Below are positions 55,189-64,000 of a DNA stretch of 64,000 nucleotides, piece by piece. The stretch spans positions 62,001 to 126,000 of the forward strand of contig NZ_QEES01000003.1 of the NCBI RefSeq assembly GCF_003115775.1. The letters run 5' to 3'. A model generated the notes under the pieces. The model worked only from the letters and a program-made list of their open reading frames with translations, ran no database searches and was not told the DNA's origin. This stretch comes from Cellulomonas sp. WB94. Its GTDB lineage: Bacteria; Actinomycetota; Actinomycetes; Actinomycetales; Cellulomonadaceae. The position numbers and the translations under genes were made by a program. Position 1 is the stretch's first letter; each line of letters begins with the position of its first letter.

Positions 55189-56076
55189 TCAGGAGTCCGT
55201 GTCAGCCTCGAGGTCCTCGAGCAACGCGATCAGCTCCTCCACGGTGCCAGGCGCACCTGCGACCGTCATCGCCTCGCCTGCCGGCCGCCCACGCAGCCCG
55301 CTGACCAGCGCGCCGGCCTCCTGCGCGACGAGCGCACCGGCCGCGTGGTCCCACGGCCGCAGGCCACGTTCGTAGTGCAGGTCGAGACCGCCGGACGCCA
55401 CGGTGCACAGGTCGAGCGCGGCCGATCCGATGCGACGAATGTCACGTACCTGGGGCAGCAGCGCCGCCACGACCCGCGCCTGCGCGCGGCGACGCTCGAC
55501 GGTGTAACCGAAGCCCGTCCCGAGGAGCGACTCGGCGAGCGGCCGCGCCGAGTTGACCCGGATGGCGCGACCGTCGAGCTGCGCGCCCAGGCCGCGGCCC
55601 GCGGTGTACGTCCGTCCGTCCGCGACCGAGTGCACGCATCCCGCCACCGCGGTCCACGTCGCCGGGTCGGGCTCACCCGCCACGACGGCGACCGAGATCG
55701 CGTAGGCGGGGATCCCGTACAGGTAGTTCACGGTGCCGTCGATCGGGTCGAGGACCCACGTGAGGCCCGTCGTCCCGGCGACATGCCCCTCCTCCTCGCC
55801 CAGGACCCCGTCACCCGGTCGACGCTCCGCGAGCATCCTGCGCAGCAGCGCCTCGGACGCGAGGTCCATCGCCGTGACGACGTCGATCGGGCTGGACTTC
55901 GTGGCCGCGACGTCGACCCGGTCGGGACGCCCGTCGCGCACGAGGTGACCCGCGGCCCGCGCGAGCTCCTCGGCCAGCGCGACGAGCTCGCGCACCGTCG
56001 CTGCGTCGGGCGGCGTTGCGGGGGGTGCGGCGGGGGTCGGTTCGGGTGAGCGGGGGTCGGTCTGCTGCGAGGTCAC
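55189..56076 (-). CDS. Inositol monophosphatase family protein
   Basis: A 295-residue Mg-dependent phosphatase of the IMPase/SuhB family. Metal sites: GEEEG (about 93-97), WVLDPIDGTVNYL (about 106-118) and WDHAAGALVAQEAGA (about 238-252). A 25-residue Pro/Thr-rich head precedes the domain. Possible substrates are inositol-1-phosphate, histidinol phosphate or 3'-phosphoadenosine nucleotides, not resolvable here. GTG start at 56076 with CAGGAT 6 nt upstream. DUF4193 follows 159 nt downstream on the same strand. Confidence 0.92.
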   Translation of the reverse strand: MTSQQTDPRSPEPTPAAPPATPPDAATVRELVALAEELARAAGHLVRDGRPDRVDVAATKSSPIDVVTAMDLASEALLRRMLAERRPGDGVLGEEEGHVAGTTGLTWVLDPIDGTVNYLYGIPAYAISVAVVAGEPDPATWTAVAGCVHSVADGRTYTAGRGLGAQLDGRAIRVNSARPLAESLLGTGFGYTVERRRAQARVVAALLPQVRDIRRIGSAALDLCTVASGGLDLHYERGLRPWDHAAGALVAQEAGALVSGLRGRPAGEAMTVAGAPGTVEELIALLEDLEADTDS

Positions 56077-56140
56077 GCGACCATCCTGCCCGACCCGCCT
56101 GACCGCGAGGCGACAGAGGCACGACGCGACGGCACGCGCC

Positions 56141-56824
56141 TCAGCTCTCGCGCGCCCCGCCCCGCCAGGGTCCGGGGACGTTCAGGTGGAACCGCATCGC
56201 GACGAGGCGGAGCCCGAGCACCAGGCCGACGGCGACGCCCACCGTGAGCGTCGAGAGCGACGAGGTGGACCAGAGCGCGACGGTCACCGAGGCGCCGATC
56301 ACCGACGGGATCGCGTAGAGCTGGCGATGGTGCAGGACGACCGGCACCTCACCCGTGAGCAGGTCACGCAGGACACCGCCGCCGACGCCCGTGATGACGC
56401 CGACGCACACCGCCGCGGTCGGGCCGGCACCCAGCGAGAGGCCCTTGACCGTCCCGACGACCGTGAAGAGCGCGAGCGCGCCGGCGTCCAGCGCGGCGAT
56501 CATGCGCCGGGCCCGCTCGAGCCGCGGGTGGAAGAAGTACATCGTCACGCCCGCGAGGCACGCGGTCAGGATGAACTCCCACCGACCGATGCCCACCGGT
56601 GGGAACGCGCCGATGAGCACGTCGCGCATGAGCCCGCCCCCGAGCCCCGCCGCCCACGCCAGCACCACGATGCCGAAGATGTCGAACTGCTTGCGGATGG
56701 CGGCCAGCGCGCCCGAAAGACCGCCCACGAACACGCCGACGAGCTCCAGGAGCTGTTCGAGGGGAGATCGGGCGGCACGCCCCCGATCCAACAGCACCCG
56801 GTGCGCGCGCGGTGCGCGGCGCAC
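56141..56824 (-). CDS. Trimeric intracellular cation (TRIC)-like channel, UPF0126
   Basis: About 227 residues with seven hydrophobic helices arranged as an inverted repeat of two UPF0126 halves. Each half has a glycine-rich kink followed by a conserved arginine: AAGLGGGLMRDVLIG and GVGGGVLRDLLTG. Bacterial TRIC homologues are trimeric K(+)/cation channels. The start is unsure: GTG 56824 has a TAGGCG 5 nt upstream, while a GTG at 56797 would remove nine residues. It diverges from sepH. Confidence 0.87.
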   Translation of the reverse strand: MRRAPRAHRVLLDRGRAARSPLEQLLELVGVFVGGLSGALAAIRKQFDIFGIVVLAWAAGLGGGLMRDVLIGAFPPVGIGRWEFILTACLAGVTMYFFHPRLERARRMIAALDAGALALFTVVGTVKGLSLGAGPTAAVCVGVITGVGGGVLRDLLTGEVPVVLHHRQLYAIPSVIGASVTVALWSTSSLSTLTVGVAVGLVLGLRLVAMRFHLNVPGPWRGGARES

Positions 56825-56889
56825 CGCAGCGCCTACCGGCGATCGGGGCGTCGGGGTGGCAGTCTCGTCCCTGAGTACCGGGAGGTCGG

Positions 56890-58005
56890 ATGGGTGAGCT
56901 CGAGCTGATAGGACTGCACGACGACGGCGAGCATCTCGTGCTTGCCGCGCCGGACGGTCAGCGCTTCCGCCTGCGCATCGACGAGCCGCTGCGTGCGGCC
57001 GTGCGTCGCGACCGGCCGCAGCTCGAGCAGCTGCGCGCCGCTCGTGCGGGGTCGTTGAGCCCGCGGGAGATCCAGACGCGCATCCGTGCCGGCAGCACCG
57101 CGCAGGAGGTCGCCGACGAGGCTGACCTCGTCGTCGAGCAGGTCCGCCGCTACGAGGGGCCCGTCCTCGCGGAGCGTGCGTTCATCGCCGACCAGGCGCG
57201 GTCGACCCGGGTCGGGCGCGACGCCGGTGCCCCCGTGCTCGGCGATCTCGTCACCGACCGCCTGGCGGCCCGTGGTGTTGCCCTCGAGACGCTCGCCTGG
57301 GACGCGCACCGATCGCCGTCCGGACCGTGGTTCGTGGTCGCGCGGTTCATGGTCGGCGACGGCGACGAGCGCGAGGCCCGGTGGACGTTCGACCCGGCGA
57401 AGCGAGTCGTGCAGGCCGACGAGGACGAGGCCCGGTGGCTGTCCGAGACGGAGATCGCCGACGAGCCGATCCCCCGTCGGCACCTGGCTGCGGTGCGGGA
57501 CGTGGTCTTCGACGTCGAGGCGAACGGTGCGGTTCGGCCGGTGCTCGAGTCGGTCGACGCGCACGCCGTACTCTCGGACGACCTCGAGGACGAGCCCGAC
57601 CCGCACGAGCGGACGAACGCGCTCCTCGACGACCTGAGCAGCCGCCGCGGCATCCGTCAGCTGGTCGACCTGGACGCCGACGCCGACGACGAGGAGGAGT
57701 TCGAGGGCTTCGGTCCCCAGCACGCCTTCGACTTCGCAACGTTCGAGGCCCAGGTGCCCGGTGCGCACCCTGTCGATGCCGACCCGGCTGCGGAGGCGAC
57801 GGTGCTGCCCGCACCGCCCGTGCGCACGGGGCCCGCAGCCGTCACGCGGCGTTCGACCCGCGCCGGGGACGACACCGCCGCGCTCCCGGCAGCCGCTGCG
57901 CTGCCCGCCGACGAGCGGGCCGCCCCCGAGCGCGCCAAGCCACGCAAGGCACGCGCCAAGGTCCCGAGCTGGGACGAGATCGTGTTCGGCGCCAAGCCCG
58001 AGTGA
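56890..58005 (+). CDS. sepH: Septation protein SepH
   Basis: A 371-residue actinobacterial cell-division protein. The N-terminal DUF3071 region includes LSPREIQTRIRAGSTAQEVADEADL, a helix-turn-helix-like segment. A long acidic disordered linker (about 235-345) follows, and the protein ends KVPSWDEIVFG, the short C-terminal motif conserved in the family. In Streptomyces SepH binds FtsZ and promotes its assembly during septation. GGGAGG precedes the ATG. It converges with tdk. Confidence 0.95.
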   Translation: MGELELIGLHDDGEHLVLAAPDGQRFRLRIDEPLRAAVRRDRPQLEQLRAARAGSLSPREIQTRIRAGSTAQEVADEADLVVEQVRRYEGPVLAERAFIADQARSTRVGRDAGAPVLGDLVTDRLAARGVALETLAWDAHRSPSGPWFVVARFMVGDGDEREARWTFDPAKRVVQADEDEARWLSETEIADEPIPRRHLAAVRDVVFDVEANGAVRPVLESVDAHAVLSDDLEDEPDPHERTNALLDDLSSRRGIRQLVDLDADADDEEEFEGFGPQHAFDFATFEAQVPGAHPVDADPAAEATVLPAPPVRTGPAAVTRRSTRAGDDTAALPAAAALPADERAAPERAKPRKARAKVPSWDEIVFGAKPE

Positions 58006-58024
58006 CGCGGGGGGGCTCGCGCCC

Positions 58025-58699
58025 TCACCGATCCGCCGCTGCCGGTCCCCCGTCCGGCAGGAGACCCAGGGTCTGCGGGGACGGCGCGGCCGCGCGCGCG
58101 GTCCCGGCCGTCATCCGACGCATGTGGTGGCGGCGGCACAGCACCTCGTAGCCGACGGCATCCTCGTCGGCCTTGACGTCACCGACGACGACCTGCGCGC
58201 CCTCGACGACCATCACGCCGGCCACGGTCCGGGCGTTGTGAGTCGCCCGCGCGCCGCACCAGCACAGCGCACGCACCTGCAGCTCCTCGACACGGTCCGC
58301 GATCTCCACGAGGCGCTCGGACCCGGGGAAGAGGCGCGTGCGGAAGTCGGTCGAGATGCCGAACGCGAACACGTCGGCACCGAGGTCGTCGACCACGCGC
58401 GCGAGCTGGTCGATCTGCGTCGCGGAGTAGAACTGGGCCTCGTCGCAGATCAGGTAGTCGACGGACCTGCCACGGGTGCGCAACGCGACGACCTCGGACC
58501 AGAAGTCGGTGCTGTCCGTCACCTCGTTGGCGCCGACGCTCAGGCCGAGGCGCGACGACAGGCGGGCGACGCCGGCACGGTCGTTCCGGGTGTACAGCAG
58601 CCCGTCGCGGTCCCGCGCGGCATGGTTGTGGTGCATCTGGAGGGCGAGGGTCGACTTGCCCGAGTCCATCGTGCCGGAGAAGAACACCAGCTCAGCCAC
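58025..58699 (-). CDS. tdk: Thymidine kinase
   Basis: A 224-residue type II thymidine kinase that phosphorylates thymidine for salvage. P-loop FFSGTMDSGKST (residues 6-17), LICDEAQFY with the catalytic Glu, FGISTDFRTRLFPGS as the lasso/thymidine-binding region. Zinc ligands are probably the Cys/His of LCWCGARATHNAR and EVLCRRHH. The GTG start has GGTGAGG upstream. It follows the phosphodiesterase gene by 17 nt, likely in one operon. Confidence 0.96.
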   Translation of the reverse strand: MAELVFFSGTMDSGKSTLALQMHHNHAARDRDGLLYTRNDRAGVARLSSRLGLSVGANEVTDSTDFWSEVVALRTRGRSVDYLICDEAQFYSATQIDQLARVVDDLGADVFAFGISTDFRTRLFPGSERLVEIADRVEELQVRALCWCGARATHNARTVAGVMVVEGAQVVVGDVKADEDAVGYEVLCRRHHMRRMTAGTARAAAPSPQTLGLLPDGGPAAADR

Positions 58700-58716
58700 C
58701 GGACCTCACCTTCTGC

Positions 58717-59919
58717 TCAGGCCTGCACGGTCAGGAGGGGCACCGTCAGCTCGTGCGGTGTCAACGAGCCGTGCACGCCGACGAGCTCGAGCGACATGCG
58801 CGACTGGGTCCGCGAGTCGACGACGGTCGCGCGTCCCGTCATCGCGACGACGACGTCTCCGATCATCGGCCGGACGTGCTCCGCGACGGGCCCGAACCAC
58901 CCGTCGGCGACCGCGTCGTCGCCGAGCGCGACGACGGCTGCGCTCCCGAGCGTCGCGGCCCATCGACGGGCGACGGCGTGTGACCGCTCCCCCGCGTCCG
59001 GCCCGGCGGGCACGTGGAGGTGCAGTGCGCGCGGCTCCCCGGCGACAAGCTCGACGCCTTCCTTGAGGGCGGGGGTCTGCGCGACGTCCCAGCGCTGCGA
59101 ACGGTCGACGTCGACCATGCCGTGGTCGGCCGTGACGACGAGGGTCGTTCCCCGCGGCAGCGACCGCGCGAGCCGCGCCAGCTCGCGGTCGAGCGTGGCC
59201 AGCTCGTTGCCCCACTGGCGCGAGCCCCAGCCGTGGTGGTGCCCGGTCTTGTCCACCTCACCCCAGTAGAGGTAGACGAGGGCCGGCCCCATCAGCTCGA
59301 ACAGGGCGACGTCGACGCGGTCGGGCAGCGACTCCGCCGCCCGGTACGAGCCTCCGCGGAGCGCGGCCTCCGTGAGGCCCGAGCCCGCGAACTTCCGTGG
59401 CCCCACGCTCGTGACCGAGATGCCGCCCGCCTCGACCTGCTCGAAGACCGTCGGCTCACGCTGCCACTCACGCGGCGAACTGGCGCCGTCCCACGACACG
59501 AGGTTCGCCAGACCGCCCGTGACGGGGTTCCGCGCGGTGTAGCCCACCATCCCGGTGCGACCCGGTGACATCCCGGTGCCGAACGTGCCCATCGAGGCGG
59601 CCGTCGTCGACGGGTAGCCCGAGCAGAGATCGGTGCCCGCGGCGAGCAGTGAACGCAGGAACGGCGCCTGGCTCGCCCGCTCGGTCAGGTTGAGCAGACC
59701 GAGGCCGTCGACCAGCACGACGCAGGCGCGCTGCGACGTCGGCAGGCCCAGTGCGGCGCGCGCGGCGGGTCCGCCGGGGACGTCATGGGCGCCGATCGCA
59801 TCGGCGACGGCGGGCAGGATCAGACCGATCGTGCGGTCGTAGTCCGGGAGGACGAAGCCGGCAGACGTGAGGGTCGCCGGACCGCCGCCGCGGGCCGACG
59901 CCGTGGCCGAGGCGTTCAT
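58717..59919 (-). CDS. Alkaline phosphatase-superfamily phosphodiesterase (nucleotide pyrophosphatase-like)
   Basis: A 400-residue metallo-hydrolase of the NPP type. Two-metal site residues are visible: VVLVDGLGLLNL (Asp), GYPSTTAASMGTFGTG (nucleophilic Thr), YWGEVDKTGHHHGWGS (Asp/His) and VVTADHGMVDV (Asp/His). No signal peptide is evident, so it seems to be cytoplasmic, unlike many homologues. ATG at 59919 overlaps the DUF5998 stop by ATGA. The substrate is unknown. Confidence 0.9.
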   Translation of the reverse strand: MNASATASARGGGPATLTSAGFVLPDYDRTIGLILPAVADAIGAHDVPGGPAARAALGLPTSQRACVVLVDGLGLLNLTERASQAPFLRSLLAAGTDLCSGYPSTTAASMGTFGTGMSPGRTGMVGYTARNPVTGGLANLVSWDGASSPREWQREPTVFEQVEAGGISVTSVGPRKFAGSGLTEAALRGGSYRAAESLPDRVDVALFELMGPALVYLYWGEVDKTGHHHGWGSRQWGNELATLDRELARLARSLPRGTTLVVTADHGMVDVDRSQRWDVAQTPALKEGVELVAGEPRALHLHVPAGPDAGERSHAVARRWAATLGSAAVVALGDDAVADGWFGPVAEHVRPMIGDVVVAMTGRATVVDSRTQSRMSLELVGVHGSLTPHELTVPLLTVQA

Positions 59920-60497
59920 CGTCCTCGGGCGGCGGCGTTGAGGCGGCGCGCGAACGCCGTGGCGGCGCGGACGGCGGCGGCGCCCTCGGCCACCGCACTG
60001 ACACGGACGACGACGTCGTCGGGGGTGAGGGTGCCGGTCAGGCCGTGGTCGGCCTCGCACGCGGGGTCGGGGCAGGCGACCGGCTCGAGGTCGATCCGGG
60101 AGACCGCGCCCCACCCGATGGCCAACGTGATCTCCGACGCGGCGTCCCCGGCGCGGTGCTTCTCGGGCGACTCGATGACGTGCGTGAGTGCGACCGAGCG
60201 CAGCTCGGCGACGGGGACCGACTCCGTCGTGGCCGAGGCGCTCGCCGACGGGTTCTCGCTGTCTGCCGGGTGGTCGTCGACGTGGGTGACGACCAGTCGC
60301 GTCGGGGTCAGGACGAGCACGGTGACGTGGCGACGGACCTCGGCCTCGTCGAACGTCGTCTCGGGGAGCACGAGGTACGCGACGAGCTCCTCGTCAGCGA
60401 GCGCGACGTCGAGGACGTCCGCGACCAGCTCGGGGTAGTAGCCCGCTCGGTGGAGGTCATGGCGGAGATCAGTGAACGCTGCTGGCACGGCGTCCAT
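59916..60497 (-). CDS. DUF5998 family protein
   Basis: A 193-residue actinobacterial protein. FTDLRHDLHRAGYYPELVADVLDVAL at the start and the repeated beta structure (VRRHVTVLVLTPTRLVVTHVDDHP) are typical of DUF5998. Two cysteines lie close together (CPDPACEADHG). Function unknown. ATG at 60497 is preceded by AGGTGG and overlaps downstream as a coupled pair with the phosphodiesterase. It starts 78 nt after the GNAT-fusion gene stop. Confidence 0.86.
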   Translation of the reverse strand: MDAVPAAFTDLRHDLHRAGYYPELVADVLDVALADEELVAYLVLPETTFDEAEVRRHVTVLVLTPTRLVVTHVDDHPADSENPSASASATTESVPVAELRSVALTHVIESPEKHRAGDAASEITLAIGWGAVSRIDLEPVACPDPACEADHGLTGTLTPDDVVVRVSAVAEGAAAVRAATAFARRLNAAARGR

Positions 60498-60574
60498 CCT
60501 TCCACCTCGGCGACCGCCCACGGCTCGCCCTGGCAGATCGGGCCGGTCCGGGTCCTTGTCACGGCCGATCAGCC

Positions 60575-63316
60575 TCACGACGGCAGGGCCCGCCGCGACC
60601 CGTCCGCGCGGTCGGCCTGGGCGAGCTGCGCGTGCGCGCCGAGCAGCACCGCGCCGCGCTCGGCGACGACCACGGGGTTGAGCTCGAGGCTGCGGAGCTC
60701 GGGCAGGTCGTCGGCCAGCACCGACACGCGGGCGATGACGTCCTCGAGCGCGGCGACGTCGAGCGGAGGCAGTCCGCGGTAGCCGAAGAGGCGCGGCGCG
60801 GCGCGAGCGGTCCTGACGAGCTCCGCGACGTCGACGTCGGTGAGTGGCGGCACCGCGTAGCTGATGTCGCCCAGCAGGTCGGACGCGTCACCGGCGAGTC
60901 CGAAGCTGAGGACGGGGCCGATGAGCGGGTCCTCGGCGGTCCGCACGACGCAGGCCGCACCGTGCGGGGCCATGGACTGCACCTCGAGCGGTGCGCGGCC
61001 CGGTGCCGGGACGTGGGATGCGGCGAGGGCCAGCACCTGGTCGACGTCGGCGCGCATCTCGGCCTCGTCATGGACGTCGAGCCGGACGCCACCCAGGTCG
61101 GCCCGGTGCCGCAGCGCCGGCACGGTGGTCTTGAGCGCGACGGGCCAGCCGATGCGTCGGGCCGCCGCGACCGCCTCGTCCGCAGACCAGACCGGGATGG
61201 CCTCGAGCACGTCGACGCCGATGAACCCCAGGAGCTGGGCGGTCTGTGCTGCGTCGAGGTCCACGGTCACGCCCGGCTCGACGCCCGCGAGCCACCCGGC
61301 GACCGCCCGGCGCGCGGCGCGGGTGTCGACACCGACGGGGTGCACGCGTTCGCCCTGGTCCGCGGTGCGCCACGCGGCGTACCGCGCGGCCTGCCCGAGA
61401 GCGAGGACCGCGTCCTCGGGGGTGGTGTAGGCGGGGATCGTCCAGCTGCGCCCGGTCGCGTCGGCTGCGGTGAGCTCGGGCGTCGCGCCGTGCAGGCCCA
61501 GGAGGCAGGCGACAGTCGCCCGACCCGAGCCGGCCGCCTCGCGGGCCAGGGCGCGTCCGACCCGGCCCTCCGACTGTCCGACGATCGGCATGTGCACCGC
61601 GACGACGACGTCGACCGTGTCGTCGGCGTACAGCCGGGCGACGGTCGAGTCGATCACCTCGTCGGTCGCGTCCTCCGCCACGATGGCCGCCTGCCGTCCG
61701 ACGGCGAGCCCCGCCGCCACAGCTGCCTCGGACACGAGCGAGGCCATCGAGGCCGAGCTGGCGAGGATCGCGGCGCGCCGACCGCGTGGGAGCGGCTGGT
61801 GCATGAGCAGCTGCGCGACCTCGAGCATCTGGTGGGTGTTCTCGACCCGGATGACGCCCGACTGGCGCATGACCTCCTCGAGGGTCCGGCGAGGCGCGTA
61901 CGTGGTCCGGACGGCGTGACCGGGCGGGACGACGTGGCCGGACCGGCCGGCCGTGACGACGACGACGGGCTTGACGCTCGCGAGCCGACGCGCGACGCGG
62001 GAGAACTTGCGGGGGTTGCCGATCGACTCGAGGTACAGCCCGACGACCTGCGTCGCGTCGTCGTCACGCCAGAACTGCATGAGGTCGTTGCCCGACACGT
62101 CGGCACGGTTGCCCGCGGACACGAACTGGGCGAGCCCGAGGTGCCGACGACGGACCGAGGCGAGCATCGACAGCGCCATCGGCGCGGACTGGCAGAACAG
62201 CCCGAGCGTGCCCGGGGGCGGGGGCTCGACCGCGAGCGACGCGTTGAGGGTACGGCCTTCCACGGTGGACAGCAGTCCGTACGAGCCGGGCCCGACCACG
62301 CGCATGCCGGCGGCATGTGCCGTCCGCAGGAGTGCGCGCTGCAGCGCGAGCCCGTCCGGGCCCGTCTCGGCGAACCCCGCCGACAGGACGACGACGCCGC
62401 GAACCCCGAGCCGTGCGAGGGCGTGCACCGCGTCGACCGACTCGGCGGCCGGGACCGCGAGGACGGCGAGATCGACCGGCCCGGGGATGTCCGCGACCGA
62501 CCGCCACTGCTGGGGCACGCCCGCCCCCTGGGGCACCCCCGCTCCGGCAAGGTCCAGCCCGACGACGTGGAGCTCGAGGTCGCCGGAGCCCGCGACGAGG
62601 TTCGCCAGGACGCGCCGGGCCAGGAGGTCCTCCATCGAGCCGGGCGCCGACGCGGTCGATGCCACGACGACCACCGACCGCGCCGTCAGGAGCCCCTGGA
62701 CGCTGCGCGCCTCGGCCCGGTGCTCGCGGTCCGCCATGACCGCGAGCGACCGGTCGGTCGGGTCGAGGTCGAAGTCCACGGAGACGATCCCGTCGTCGAT
62801 GGACTGCCGGACCGCGTACCCCGCCTCCCGGAACACCGCGATCATCCGACCGTTCTGCGGCAGGACGTCGGCCATGAACCGGCGCACCCCCCGTTCGCGC
62901 GCAGCGGCCGCGAGGTGCTCGAGCAGGACCGAGCCGAGCCCCCTGCCGTGGTGCGCGTCGGCGATGTTGAACGCCACCTCGGCCTCGTCGGCGCCGACGC
63001 GGTCGTAGCGGGCGACCCCGATGATCTCGTCGTCGGCGGTGACGGCGATCAGCGCGACCCGGCTGTCGTGGTCGACGTTCGTGAAGCGCTCGAGGTCACG
63101 GTCCGACAGCCGCGCGAGCGAGGCGAAGAACCGCAGGTACGTCGAACGGTCCGACTGCGCGACGTGGAACGCCTGGAGCGCCGGAGCGTCGGTCGGCAGG
63201 ATGGGGCGGATGTGGGTCGTGGTGCCGTCACGCAGGACGACGTCGGCCTCCCACCCGGCCGGATAGCCGCGGCCCCCCTCGCTGGGCTCGCGCGGGTCAC
63301 CGGTGACGTCGTTCAT
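60575..63316 (-). CDS. GNAT / ADP-forming acyl-CoA synthetase-like fusion (Pat-type protein acetyltransferase)
   Basis: A 913-residue fusion. Residues about 20-190 are a GNAT acetyltransferase (HGRGLGSVLLEHLAAAA holds the acetyl-CoA loop). Residues about 210-670 are CoA-binding and succinyl-CoA-ligase-like domains; 680-910 an ATP-grasp domain. In catalytic NDP-forming synthetases the segment near residue 520 reads NAGGPG; here it is SSASMASL, so the synthetase part is probably regulatory, as in Pat-type lysine acetyltransferases. The ATG has TAGCCT 7 nt upstream (leaderless). It is divergent from the topoisomerase gene. Confidence 0.85.
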   Translation of the reverse strand: MNDVTGDPREPSEGGRGYPAGWEADVVLRDGTTTHIRPILPTDAPALQAFHVAQSDRSTYLRFFASLARLSDRDLERFTNVDHDSRVALIAVTADDEIIGVARYDRVGADEAEVAFNIADAHHGRGLGSVLLEHLAAAARERGVRRFMADVLPQNGRMIAVFREAGYAVRQSIDDGIVSVDFDLDPTDRSLAVMADREHRAEARSVQGLLTARSVVVVASTASAPGSMEDLLARRVLANLVAGSGDLELHVVGLDLAGAGVPQGAGVPQQWRSVADIPGPVDLAVLAVPAAESVDAVHALARLGVRGVVVLSAGFAETGPDGLALQRALLRTAHAAGMRVVGPGSYGLLSTVEGRTLNASLAVEPPPPGTLGLFCQSAPMALSMLASVRRRHLGLAQFVSAGNRADVSGNDLMQFWRDDDATQVVGLYLESIGNPRKFSRVARRLASVKPVVVVTAGRSGHVVPPGHAVRTTYAPRRTLEEVMRQSGVIRVENTHQMLEVAQLLMHQPLPRGRRAAILASSASMASLVSEAAVAAGLAVGRQAAIVAEDATDEVIDSTVARLYADDTVDVVVAVHMPIVGQSEGRVGRALAREAAGSGRATVACLLGLHGATPELTAADATGRSWTIPAYTTPEDAVLALGQAARYAAWRTADQGERVHPVGVDTRAARRAVAGWLAGVEPGVTVDLDAAQTAQLLGFIGVDVLEAIPVWSADEAVAAARRIGWPVALKTTVPALRHRADLGGVRLDVHDEAEMRADVDQVLALAASHVPAPGRAPLEVQSMAPHGAACVVRTAEDPLIGPVLSFGLAGDASDLLGDISYAVPPLTDVDVAELVRTARAAPRLFGYRGLPPLDVAALEDVIARVSVLADDLPELRSLELNPVVVAERGAVLLGAHAQLAQADRADGSRRALPS

Positions 63317-63323
63317 ACCTGTC

Positions 63324-63329
63324 AGGCTA
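63324..63329 (-). promoter_or_regulatory. -10 element of the GNAT/acyl-CoA synthetase gene (leaderless)
   Basis: TAGCCT (minus strand) ends 7 nt before the ATG at 63316. Confidence 0.55.
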
Positions 63330-63503
63330 GTGCGGTGCGCGGCGGGTGACAGTGCTCGCCGCCACGCAGCGAGCCCACGCCCGCCAGCGTGCCGTGAACC
63401 CCGGCGCCGCGGGCTCGCGCGACAATGTCCGCGCACGACTGTCCGCGGACGCACGTCCACGCACGCTTGACCACCCCGCACGACACGAGGAGCCGCATCC
63501 GCC

Positions 63504-64000
63504 ATGGCGCGCCGTAACGCGAGCACCGACGTCCCGCCCGAGGACTTCACCGAGCACATCATCGACATCGACGTCGGTGCGGAGATGCAGGGGTCGTTCC
63601 TCGAGTACGCGTACTCGGTCATCTACTCGCGGGCGCTGCCCGATGCGCGGGACGGCATGAAGCCCGTCCACCGCCGCATCCTGTTCCAGATGTCCGAGAT
63701 GGGCCTGCGCCCGGACCGCCCGTACGTGAAGTCGGCGCGCGTCGTCGGTGACGTCATGGGCAAGCTGCACCCGCACGGTGACACGGCGATCTACGACGCG
63801 ATGGTCCGCCTCGCTCAGCCGTTCACGCAGCGCCTGCCGCTCGTCGACGGGCACGGGAACTTCGGCTCGCTCGACGACGGCCCGGCCGCGCCGCGGTACA
63901 CCGAGGCGCGGCAGTCGCCGGCCGCCCTGGCGATGACCGCCGGTCTCGACGAGGACGTCGTCAACTTCGTCCCGAACTACGACAACAAGCTCCAGCAGCC
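63504..64000 (+). CDS. parC: DNA topoisomerase (ATP-hydrolysing) subunit A, parC-like (cut by window end)
   Basis: About 165 N-terminal residues; no stop before the window ends. The opening [27 protein letters not shown] is the type IIA A-subunit start. The quinolone-resistance region reads [17 protein letters not shown] (T where E. coli GyrA has S83, D at position 87). The catalytic tyrosine is in APRYTEAR. Whether this is gyrA or the second topoisomerase cannot be proved from a fragment. The position beside the GNAT fusion, away from dnaA/gyrB, favours topoisomerase IV A. AGGAG lies about 10 nt upstream of the ATG. Confidence 0.85.
   Translation, partial: MARRNASTDVPPEDFTEHIIDIDVGAEMQGSFLEYAYSVIYSRALPDARDGMKPVHRRILFQMSEMGLRPDRPYVKSARVVGDVMGKLHPHGDTAIYDAMVRLAQPFTQRLPLVDGHGNFGSLDDGPAAPRYTEARQSPAALAMTAGLDEDVVNFVPNYDNKLQQ

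Overview
The window reads as chromosome of a high-GC actinobacterium, most likely Cellulomonadaceae (a Cellulomonas-like organism). The grounds are very high GC, codon use with G or C in nearly every third position, actinobacterial marker families (SepH, DUF3000, DUF3093, DUF3159, DUF3710, DUF4193, DUF5998, GuaB1), facultative fermentation by pyruvate formate-lyase, and many start codons 6-8 nt after a TAnnnT -10 element (leaderless mRNAs). No rRNA, tRNA, CRISPR array, insertion sequence, phage gene or attachment site was seen. The genus is inference.

Layout. 1-1860: tail of an MFS exporter and a flavin oxidoreductase. 1914-8354: a tightly packed trehalose-from-glycogen operon, glgX-treY-treZ. 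8472-10431: a PPK2 polyphosphate kinase converging on zapE. 10432-19612: assimilatory sulfur operon, in the order cysteine-rich leader peptide, sulfite reductase, small zinc ribbon, cysH, cysD, cysN, a three-gene sulfonate-type ABC importer and siroheme synthase. It activates sulfate to APS, reduces APS directly (no APS kinase), reduces sulfite and makes the siroheme cofactor. 19666-23713: a RibD-like reductase, a small stress-type protein, and on the minus strand gnd followed by an ATP-grasp ligase that may build the peptidoglycan cross-bridge. 23851-30124: DUF3000, an orphan LuxR regulator with a degenerate receiver, an HRDC/RNase D-like exonuclease and the beta-oxidation pair fadA-fadB. 30146-35382: pyruvate formate-lyase with its activase, then dxs. 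35461-38907: a frameshifted GT4 glycosyltransferase divergent from a glycogen-debranching-type glucosidase. 38927-42453: guaB1, a CoA-type Nudix hydrolase, an APH-fold kinase and a DUF1801 protein. 42637-46878: aconitase with a strong upstream palindrome, a tiny Ala/Lys-tailed protein and a frameshifted GNAT gene. 47006-51722: an RNA methyltransferase and a KimA-like potassium transporter divergent from two TrkA (RCK) proteins. 51655-63316: conserved actinobacterial housekeeping genes (DUF3159, OB-fold, DUF3710, dut, DUF3093, DUF4193, inositol phosphatase, TRIC-like channel, sepH, thymidine kinase, phosphodiesterase, DUF5998, GNAT/acyl-CoA synthetase fusion). 63504-end: start of a type IIA topoisomerase A subunit (parC-like).

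Main points of interest. (1) A 26-codon leader peptide with five cysteines lies ahead of the sulfur operon, with a possible helix that hides the sulfite reductase Shine-Dalgarno; it looks like cysteine-responsive attenuation. (2) A DosR/DevR-like motif, GGGACYTT(C/A)G, occurs in four intergenic regions (sulfur operon, fadAB, pflB, GNAT). At pflB it sits where a class II activator would bind. (3) A 26-bp AT-rich palindrome lies ahead of aconitase. (4) Two genes are each broken by loss of one base in a short G/C run, which may be consensus error. (5) The ATP-grasp gene coupled to gnd resembles D-aspartate ligases of peptidoglycan cross-bridges.
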